Assembly: GCA_964492335.1 (NCBI GenBank)
Contig: CAZBJX010000009.1
Span: 1 to 64,000 of the forward strand
Direction of reading: 5' to 3'
Length of the DNA stretch: 64,000 bases
Origin: JAFGCL01 sp964492335
Lineage (GTDB): Bacteria; Chloroflexota; Dehalococcoidia; UBA2247; RBG-13-53-26
Shown: piece after piece, positions 57,876-64,000 of the stretch
How the letters are laid out: each line of letters opens with the position of its first letter
Numbering within the stretch: position 1 is the first letter of the stretch
The notes under the pieces: model-generated
Told to the model about the DNA's origin: nothing
The model's input: only the letters and a program-made list of their open reading frames with translations
The model's database searches: none
Program-made: the position numbers and the translations under genes

Positions 57876-59531
57876 ATGGGAATGGATGCACTGGTCGGAA
57901 AGCAATTCGATGAATTCCCCATGGAGACCAACTGGGACGTCATCGTCATCGGCGGCGGGCCCAACGGTCTGATGACAGCGGCCTATCTGGCCAAGGCGGG
58001 CGCCAAGGTGGTGGTGGTGGAGCGCCGCTACGAGATCGGCGGCGGCCTGGCCACCGAGGAGGTCCTCTTCCCCGGCTACTACTCCAACATGCACGCCATC
58101 TACCACATGATGGTCGACTACATGCCGGCCATGAAGGACTTCAACCTTGACCGCCACGCGCTGGTCTGGGTGAAGCCCAACCTGCAGATGGCCATGGTCT
58201 ACGGTGACGGCACCTCGCTGATGCTGACCAAGATGGTGGAGGACACCGTGGACTCCATCCACAAGTTCTCCCACAAGGACGCCGTCGCCTTCGGCAAGCA
58301 GATACGGGTCTGGCGGCGAATGATGGACGAGATCGTGGGCCCGGCCACCTACCTGCCGGCGAAACCATCCCTGGACCTCATCGTCACCATGCAGAAGACC
58401 GAGATCGGCCGCGAGCTCCTGGAGCTCAACGAGATGAGCCCCCTGGCGGCCATGAAGGAGCACTTCGAGAACGACAAGCTGCGGGCGCTGCTGCTCTACG
58501 CCACCTGCATGTGGGGCCTGGACCCCAACGAGACGGGCGTGGGGCTGTTCGTGCCCCTGCTGCTGACCAGGGCCATGGACAAGTGCTGCCTGGTCGGCGG
58601 CTCGCACAAGATGGCCGGAGCCTTCTCCCGCGAGATCCACGGGGCCGGCGGCATCATCATCGACGCCGCCGAGGCCTCCCGGATCGTGGTGCAGAACGGC
58701 AACGTCACCGGCATCGAGCTGCGGGAAGGGCGCAAGCTGAACGCCAAGGTGGTCATCTCCAGCCTGGACCCGAAGACCACCTTCCTCGACCTCATCGAGG
58801 CCAAGAACCTGCCCGGCACCTTCCTCAAGGACAGCGCGGAGGGCTGGAAGGCCGACAAGTGGAGCTACCACACCCTGCACCTCGCGTCGAAGGAAGCGCC
58901 GCGGTACAAGTGCGACGACCCCTGGGCCAGCGAGAGCTTCATGACCGTGGTGGGCTTTGACACCACCGACCAGGTGGTGGCCCACTGGAAGAACGTCATG
59001 GCCGGCAAGCTGGACTACAAGATCATGGGCGGGCACACGACCTGCGAGAGCTTCTGGGACCCGCACCTGGTCCACTCGCAGCACGGCGGCCAGGTTTCCT
59101 TCTTCCAGATGCACGCCCCCTACGGCATCGAAGGCGGCTGGACCAAGAAGGCCCCGGAGGTGGACGCGGCCATCATGGAGAAGTGGGCCAAGGCCGCCCC
59201 CAACCTGAAGAAAGAGAACATCATACTGGCCATGAGCGAGTCGCCGGAGGACATCGAGATCCGCCTGCCCAACATGCGGCGCGGCGGCATCAAGCACGGC
59301 GACTACACCCCCATGCAGATCGGGTACAACCGGCCCAACATCGAGTGCTCGCAGGCCAGCACCCCCATCGGCGGCCTGTACCTGTGCGGCGCCTCCGCCT
59401 ATCCCGGCGGCATGGTCACCGGCGGGCCCGGCTACATCGCGGCCAACAAGGTGGCCGAAGACATGGGCCTCAAGAAGTGGTGGAAGCCCACCAAGCTGAT
59501 TGAGAAGTACCTGAAGACATACGAGGGCTGA
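57876..59531 (+). CDS. FAD-dependent oxidoreductase, phytoene-desaturase-like, array copy 2
   Basis: The 551-residue protein has WDVIVIGGGPNGLMTAAYLAKAGAKVVVVERRYEIGGGLATEEVLFPGYYSNMHAIYHMMVDYMP near the N-terminus and PIGGLYLCGASAYPGGMVTGGPGYIAANKVAEDMG at the end. GGPNGL, GGGLATEE and the NxHAIYHMMVDY box are shared with array copy 4. AAAGGAGGAG precedes the ATG. It begins 15 nt after copy 1, so they are co-transcribed. Confidence 0.9.
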   Translation: MGMDALVGKQFDEFPMETNWDVIVIGGGPNGLMTAAYLAKAGAKVVVVERRYEIGGGLATEEVLFPGYYSNMHAIYHMMVDYMPAMKDFNLDRHALVWVKPNLQMAMVYGDGTSLMLTKMVEDTVDSIHKFSHKDAVAFGKQIRVWRRMMDEIVGPATYLPAKPSLDLIVTMQKTEIGRELLELNEMSPLAAMKEHFENDKLRALLLYATCMWGLDPNETGVGLFVPLLLTRAMDKCCLVGGSHKMAGAFSREIHGAGGIIIDAAEASRIVVQNGNVTGIELREGRKLNAKVVISSLDPKTTFLDLIEAKNLPGTFLKDSAEGWKADKWSYHTLHLASKEAPRYKCDDPWASESFMTVVGFDTTDQVVAHWKNVMAGKLDYKIMGGHTTCESFWDPHLVHSQHGGQVSFFQMHAPYGIEGGWTKKAPEVDAAIMEKWAKAAPNLKKENIILAMSESPEDIEIRLPNMRRGGIKHGDYTPMQIGYNRPNIECSQASTPIGGLYLCGASAYPGGMVTGGPGYIAANKVAEDMGLKKWWKPTKLIEKYLKTYEG

Positions 59532-59558
59532 AGGATCCCGGACCATTGAGCAGCGAGC

Positions 59559-59594
59559 GCCGCCTGCCCGACGGACATCCGTCGGGCAGGCGGC
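59559..59594. terminator. 16-bp hairpin after array copy 2
   Basis: GCCGCCTGCCCGACGG pairs perfectly with CCGTCGGGCAGGCGGC around a 4-nt loop (ACAT). No T-run follows; it may stabilise the upstream message or pause transcription before the alcohol dehydrogenase gene. Confidence 0.6.
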
Positions 59595-59704
59595 ACCCCG
59601 CCCCGGTTTGACGGGAGACGGGCGGACGGCAGATACTTCTGCACAGGACTGCCTGCCGGGAGTGACAGGCGAACAACGAAGAACGCAAGAGGGAGGGGAC
59701 ACTC

Positions 59705-60805
59705 GTGAAAGCAGCCGTACAGTATGAAGCAGGCAAGCCCCTGGTCGTGGAGGACGTGCAACTGGAGGATCCTCAGGACGACGAAATCAAGGTCAAGCTG
59801 GTGGCCTGTGGCGTCTGCCACAGCGACCTGACCTTCATGAAGGGCGATATGCCGGCCCCCATGCCTCTGGTGGTGGGGCACGAAGGCGCGGGCATCGTGG
59901 AGAAGGTAGGGCCCCGGGTGACCTCGGTCAAGCCCGGCGATCATGTGTTGATGATGGTCTCATACTCCTGCGGAAGGTGCCCTATGTGCGCCCGGGGAAA
60001 GCCCACCCAGTGCGTGGAGAACCTGCCCGTCATGATGATGGCCTGTCTTCCCGGCACCTACGGGGCGACGCGGCTGAGCAAGGATGGCAAGCCCGTCTAC
60101 CACGTCTTTGGCCTGGCGGCCATGGCCGAGTACGCCGTGGTCAAGGAGCGATCGGTGGTGAAGGTAAGGGAGGACGCCCCCCTGGACAAGATCTGCATCA
60201 TGGGCTGCGGTGTCACCACTGGAATGGGCGCGGCCATCAACACCACCGGGATGAGACCGGGTGAGAGCATAGTAGTGTATGGCAGCGGCGGGGTGGGGCT
60301 CAGCGCCATCATGGGCGCCAAGATGGCCGGCGCCGGGAATATCATCGCTGTCTCCAGATCGGACCAGAAGCTGGCGGCCGCGAAGGCCCTCGGGGCCGAC
60401 TTCGTGGTGAAGTCCGGCGTTGAGGACCCGGTGGCCAGGGTGAAGGAGCTGACCGGGGGCGGAGCGGACTACGCCGTCGAGGCGGCGGGCAAAGCGGAGG
60501 TCATGATGCAGGCCTTCGGCTCCATCCGCAACGGAGGCAAGCTGGTTGTGGCGGGGATGGCCCCGCTGGCGGAGATGCTCACCGTTGCCCCGTTTGAGTT
60601 CCTGCTGGGCAAGTCCATTACCGGCACGGTGCAGGGCGACATCGTCCATTCCGTCGACGTGCCCCGGTTCGTCGACATGTACATGCAGGGGAAGATCCCC
60701 CTGGACAAGATGATCAGCCACACCTTCAAGCTGTCCCAGGTTAACGAGGCCTACACTGCGCTTGACAAGAGCGAAGTGATCCGGAGCGTCGTAAAGATAG
60801 CATAA
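59705..60805 (+). CDS. Zinc-dependent alcohol dehydrogenase
   Basis: The 366-residue MDR-family enzyme has catalytic zinc ligands in VACGVCHSDLTF (Cys) and VVGHEGAGIVEKVG (His, Glu), the four-cysteine structural zinc loop SCGRCPMCARGKPTQC, and the NAD loop VVYGSGGVGLSAIMGAK near residue 193. It starts at GTG 59705 with GGGAGGGGAC upstream. It oxidises an alcohol or reduces an aldehyde; in the flavoprotein array a prenol- or fatty-type alcohol is a reasonable guess. Confidence 0.92.
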   Translation: MKAAVQYEAGKPLVVEDVQLEDPQDDEIKVKLVACGVCHSDLTFMKGDMPAPMPLVVGHEGAGIVEKVGPRVTSVKPGDHVLMMVSYSCGRCPMCARGKPTQCVENLPVMMMACLPGTYGATRLSKDGKPVYHVFGLAAMAEYAVVKERSVVKVREDAPLDKICIMGCGVTTGMGAAINTTGMRPGESIVVYGSGGVGLSAIMGAKMAGAGNIIAVSRSDQKLAAAKALGADFVVKSGVEDPVARVKELTGGGADYAVEAAGKAEVMMQAFGSIRNGGKLVVAGMAPLAEMLTVAPFEFLLGKSITGTVQGDIVHSVDVPRFVDMYMQGKIPLDKMISHTFKLSQVNEAYTALDKSEVIRSVVKIA

Positions 60806-60857
60806 GCACGGTAGACACCGAATAGCATACAGGGGTGCACCCCCGAAAGGAGCTGCA

Positions 60858-62588
60858 ATGGCTGACCTTACTTTTGATGCGGTTGTTTGCGGTGGCGGCA
60901 ACAAGGCTCTGGTGCTCGCCATGTACCTTGCCAAGTACGCCGGCATGAGCGTCGGCGTGTTCGAAAGGAGACACGAGATCGGCGGCGGCCTGGCCACCGA
61001 GGAGACGGCGGCCCCGGGCTTCCGCGGCAACACCCACGCCAATCTCTTGCTGCCGTGGTACTACGCGCCCCTCTACCGGGACTTCCCGGACTTCTGGGAA
61101 TTCGGGGGCCAGGTGGACGAGTATCCGGTGGCGGCGGGCAGCTCGTTCCAGAAGAACGACACCTGCCTGTGCATCTACAGCGAGAAGGAAGACCCCAACC
61201 AGGAGAAGACAGCCAGAGAGATCGGCCGCTTCTCGCCCAGGGACGCCGAGACCTGGCTCAAGTTCTGGAAGCTCTGGCAGAGCGACGAGATGCAGGCGGC
61301 GCAGATCGACACGCTCTTCAACCCGCCTGAATGGCAGCTGCAGCCGGAATTCCTCAATCGCCAGGTGGAGGCGTACCCCAAGATGCTCGAGGCGGGCTTC
61401 GAGCCCGACTCCATGCTGCTGGCCGCCAGCCCCAAACGGTCCGCGCAGGAGTGGTTTGACAGCCAGGAGCTGATATACACGATGATGCGGTGCGTGGTCT
61501 CCTACGTGACCAATCCCGACGATTCGCAGCTTGGCGCCACCTCCTACGGCATGGCCATGACCATGCCCACCACCGGTTACGCCAGGGGCGGCACGCACCA
61601 GATGGCCCACGCCATGCACCAGATACTGGTCCAGAACGGCGTCAAGTTCTACACCCATGCCGAGGTGGTCAAGGCCATCATCGAGAACGGCCAGTGCACC
61701 GGGATCAAGCTGGCGGACGGCACCCAGGTCAAGGCCAACAAGCTGGTGGCCTCGGCCGGGCTCTCCGCCTGGCAGCTGGTGGAGCTGATGGGCCGCGACG
61801 TCATCGGAGAGAAGATAGCCCGCCGCATCGACAGGCTCTCCACCCGCAACATCGGCAACCTGATGTGGTACACCTTCGCCCTGCACGAGCGCCCGAAGTA
61901 CAAGAGCGCTGCCTTCAACCCGGACATCAACCGCTGCGAGTGGCTGGGGCTGACCAGCGAGGCCAACCCCGAGCACATCTCCATCGAGTGCAACTCCGTC
62001 CGTATGGGCAAGTTCCCGCCCAAGGAGCACTACAACCCGGTCGTCTGGTGCCACAGCCTGGCTGACCCCAGCTACGCGCCGGAGGGCAAGTTCACGGCGC
62101 AGTGCGAGATGCAGGGGCCCCGCGCCACGGACCTCACCGAGGCCGAGTGGCTGAAGGTCAAGGCCGAGTACGCCGACGACGTCCTGAAGATATGGCAGGA
62201 CCAGGCGCCGAACATGAACTGGGACAATGTCATCGGCGTCGACACCAACAGCCCCTACGACAACCTGAGGCTGAAGAACCTGGCGCCACACGGCAACTTC
62301 GCCGGCATCGACAGGACCCTCTGGCAGATGGGCCCCAACAGGCCCACGCCGGAACTGGCCAACCATCGCACCCCGGTGAAGAACCTCTTCTGCACCGGAG
62401 GCTTCTGGCCCATCGGCGGCAATGCCAGCGCCGAGGCCGGCTACAACTGCTACAAGACGATCTCCAGGGACCTCAACCTGCCCAAGCCCTGGGAGGAGCA
62501 GGGCAAGGAGGAGCCGGCGTCCCTGATACAGTGGACCCGCTGGTGCACCAACAAGATGCGGGAGGCGTTCAAGCCCCGCGATCTGTAG
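60858..62588 (+). CDS. FAD-dependent oxidoreductase, phytoene-desaturase-like, array copy 3
   Basis: The 576-residue protein is the longest of the four. It begins FDAVVCGGGNKALVLAMYLAKYAGMSVGVFERRHEIGGGLATEETAAPGF; the expected GGGPNGL is GGGNKAL, so the last glycine of GxGxxG is Ala, and a residue is inserted after AKYAG. The C-terminal FAD segment is NLFCTGGFWPIGGNASAEAGYNCYK. AAAGGAGC precedes the ATG. It may bind FAD differently or serve as a partner of copies 2 and 4. Confidence 0.86.
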   Translation: MADLTFDAVVCGGGNKALVLAMYLAKYAGMSVGVFERRHEIGGGLATEETAAPGFRGNTHANLLLPWYYAPLYRDFPDFWEFGGQVDEYPVAAGSSFQKNDTCLCIYSEKEDPNQEKTAREIGRFSPRDAETWLKFWKLWQSDEMQAAQIDTLFNPPEWQLQPEFLNRQVEAYPKMLEAGFEPDSMLLAASPKRSAQEWFDSQELIYTMMRCVVSYVTNPDDSQLGATSYGMAMTMPTTGYARGGTHQMAHAMHQILVQNGVKFYTHAEVVKAIIENGQCTGIKLADGTQVKANKLVASAGLSAWQLVELMGRDVIGEKIARRIDRLSTRNIGNLMWYTFALHERPKYKSAAFNPDINRCEWLGLTSEANPEHISIECNSVRMGKFPPKEHYNPVVWCHSLADPSYAPEGKFTAQCEMQGPRATDLTEAEWLKVKAEYADDVLKIWQDQAPNMNWDNVIGVDTNSPYDNLRLKNLAPHGNFAGIDRTLWQMGPNRPTPELANHRTPVKNLFCTGGFWPIGGNASAEAGYNCYKTISRDLNLPKPWEEQGKEEPASLIQWTRWCTNKMREAFKPRDL

Positions 62589-62670
62589 ACCTGGAGGGCC
62601 GCACGCCGTGGTGCGCCCCGGGGCGTGAGCATGGTTCTGCTGGAACCCAAGCAAGGATAAGGAGGGAAGA

Positions 62671-64000
62671 ATGGCCCAGAAGTTTGACATGATCATTGTC
62701 GGCGGCGGCCCCAACGGGCTGACCATCGCCTCGTACCTGGCGAAGGCCGGGCAGAAGTGCCTGCTGCTGGAGAAGAGGTTCGAGGTGGGCGGGGGGCTGG
62801 CGACCGAACAGGTCACCCTGCCTGATTTCTACCACAACACCCACGCCATCTACCACATGATGGTGGACTACGCACCGGTATATGCGGACCTGAACTTCGA
62901 CGAGTACCTGGTCAAGCACATCAAGCCCCAGCTGCAGTGGGCCATGCCCATGAAGGACGGCAAGTGCCTCTGCATCTACACCGACGTGGAGAAGACCTGC
63001 GCCTCCATCGCCCAGTTCTCCAAGAAGGACGCCGACACCTACCGCGTCCAGCACAAGGTCTTCCAGGACATGATGAGGGCCATCGGCGGCCCTCAGACCT
63101 ACTACCCCATGGGCCCCGCGCCGCTCATGGCCGCCCACGCGGAGTCCTTCCCCATCGGCCAGGAGATGTACAAGATGGCCGAGAAGACCCCCGAAGAGGT
63201 GGTCTGCGGTCTCTACGAGAACGACGCCGTCCGCACCCTCCTGCTCTACGGGACCTGCCACTGGGGCCTCGACCCCGGCCTGTCCGGCGTCGGCTTCATG
63301 CTGGCCATCTACATGGACCGTCTGACCAACTACTACCTGGTGGGCGGCGGCTCGCACCGCATCTCCAACGCCCTGCTGAAGCGCTACTTCGAGGCCAAGG
63401 GGCAGGTGCGCACCAGCGCCCAGATCAAGCGCTTCATCATCGAGAACGGCACGGCCAAGGGCGTGGAGCTGGATGACGGCACCCAGTACCTGGCCGACAA
63501 GGCCGTTATCAGCACCATCGACCCCCACCAGACATTCCTCAAGTACGTGGGCGAGAAGAACATGGACTCCGAGCTGGTCGAGATGATCAAGATATGGCAG
63601 TGGGACAAGTGGAGCCTGTTCGACGTCCACCTGGCCCTGGCGGAGCCGCCGCAGTTTGCGGCCGCGGCCGCCAACCCCGAGATCAACAAGGCCTTCATCT
63701 ACCTGCTGGGGTACGAGGACCTGGCCGGCCTCAAGAAGCACTGGGACCAGATGAAGGAGGGCAAGATGCCCGCCGACGCCGGCTTCAACGCCTGCTTCCC
63801 CAGCGTCCATGACCCCTTCCAGGCGCCCCCCGGTAAGTGCTCCGGCCTCATCTCCCAGATGGCCTGTTTCGATATGGCCGACGGCGGCCACGAGAAATGG
63901 CTCAACCGCAAGTTCCGCAACGAGTACATGTGGCAGCAGGTCGAGAAGCTGCAGCAGTACGCCCCCAACATCACCAGGGACAAGGTGATGCAGACCTACG
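62671..64000 (+). CDS. FAD-dependent oxidoreductase, phytoene-desaturase-like, array copy 4 (partial)
   Basis: The first 443 codons are in the window; the 3' end is cut by the window edge. It starts FDMIIVGGGPNGLTIASYLAKAGQKCLLLEKRFEVGGGLATEQVTLPDFYHNTHAIYHMMVDYAP and is closest to array copy 2 (same GGPNGL, GGGLATE and NxHAIYHMMVDY). GGAGGGAAG precedes the ATG. The C-terminal FAD segment is not in view. Confidence 0.88.
   Translation, partial: MAQKFDMIIVGGGPNGLTIASYLAKAGQKCLLLEKRFEVGGGLATEQVTLPDFYHNTHAIYHMMVDYAPVYADLNFDEYLVKHIKPQLQWAMPMKDGKCLCIYTDVEKTCASIAQFSKKDADTYRVQHKVFQDMMRAIGGPQTYYPMGPAPLMAAHAESFPIGQEMYKMAEKTPEEVVCGLYENDAVRTLLLYGTCHWGLDPGLSGVGFMLAIYMDRLTNYYLVGGGSHRISNALLKRYFEAKGQVRTSAQIKRFIIENGTAKGVELDDGTQYLADKAVISTIDPHQTFLKYVGEKNMDSELVEMIKIWQWDKWSLFDVHLALAEPPQFAAAAANPEINKAFIYLLGYEDLAGLKKHWDQMKEGKMPADAGFNACFPSVHDPFQAPPGKCSGLISQMACFDMADGGHEKWLNRKFRNEYMWQQVEKLQQYAPNITRDKVMQTY

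Noticed and set aside
56367..59702. Antisense open frame of 1111 codons opposite flavoprotein copies 1 and 2
   Set aside because: It lies across two real genes and has the composition of antisense GC-rich DNA. No motif or ribosome site supports it.
1..64000. Prophage, plasmid origin, complete IS, rRNA or CRISPR array
   Set aside because: I looked for phage structural genes, Rep proteins, complete transposases, rRNA and regular repeats and found none, apart from one IS remnant.

Overview
The window is GC-rich, gene-dense bacterial DNA. It most resembles an anaerobic, non-dehalogenating member of the Dehalococcoidia (Chloroflexota). That placement rests on gene content: DUF5679 and DUF6125 proteins, a long Bacillus-like SRP RNA, several Zn-ribbon small proteins, a complete selenocysteine system and an acyl-CoA/flavoprotein catabolic gene set. 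It is an inference, because no rRNA lies in the window. Several promoters have TTGACA-like -35 and TATAAT/TAGAAT -10 boxes, and some genes may be read from leaderless transcripts.

Positions 1-11.9 kb hold selenium metabolism and housekeeping genes. A minus-strand operon runs yedE-like transporter, SirA/TusA protein, class V aminotransferase (cysteine desulfurase/selenocysteine lyase type), yedF, DUF3343, selD, selB. Its selD contains an in-frame UGA (residue 18) followed by a SECIS-like hairpin, so it is itself a selenoprotein gene. selA is divergent, and tRNA-Sec lies at 11.8 kb beside tatC. Between them are apt, a tRNA-Cys, a DUF5679 protein, glutamate dehydrogenase, a lipoprotein and a DUF6125 protein.

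Positions 11.9-35.3 kb are mostly core functions: Tat export (tatC, tatA and a second TatA with a C-terminal zinc ribbon), mutS, an XRE regulator with an MFS transporter, a NYN-domain protein, a glycosyltransferase/DUF5752/galU operon, a phosphate group (DUF47, PiT, PhoU), a Rel/SpoT enzyme, a strongly promoted structured ncRNA of unknown family, a CCA-adding-type nucleotidyltransferase, a DinG-like exonuclease-helicase, ispE, rsmA, the SRP RNA and an MBL-fold hydrolase.

Positions 35.4-38.4 kb are a decayed zone next to tRNA-Leu and a second tRNA-Cys. It holds a frameshifted DUF4240 gene, a truncated ABC ATPase gene and several small proteins. Both tRNA-Cys genes carry C33 in place of the usual U33.

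Positions 38.5-49.8 kb form an acyl-CoA catabolic cluster on the minus strand: an HMG-CoA-synthase-like/DUF35 fusion, a canonical thiolase, two acyl-CoA dehydrogenases, two thiolase-fold proteins with altered active sites, two DUF35 proteins and a crotonase. A phytoene-desaturase-like flavoprotein lies upstream. The architecture recalls steroid side-chain degradation modules (paired ACADs, DUF35 partner, aldolase-like thiolase). Two tandem promoters sit at its head.

Positions 50-56 kb hold a DUF3068 protein, an ABC exporter with a convergent MarR regulator, an IS remnant, a Cys-rich small protein and a rhomboid protease. Positions 56-64 kb hold four paralogous phytoene-desaturase-like flavoproteins with one zinc alcohol dehydrogenase among them, behind a strong promoter and a structured leader. 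The last flavoprotein runs off the window. The flavoprotein array and the acyl-CoA cluster are the best candidates for an undescribed pathway.
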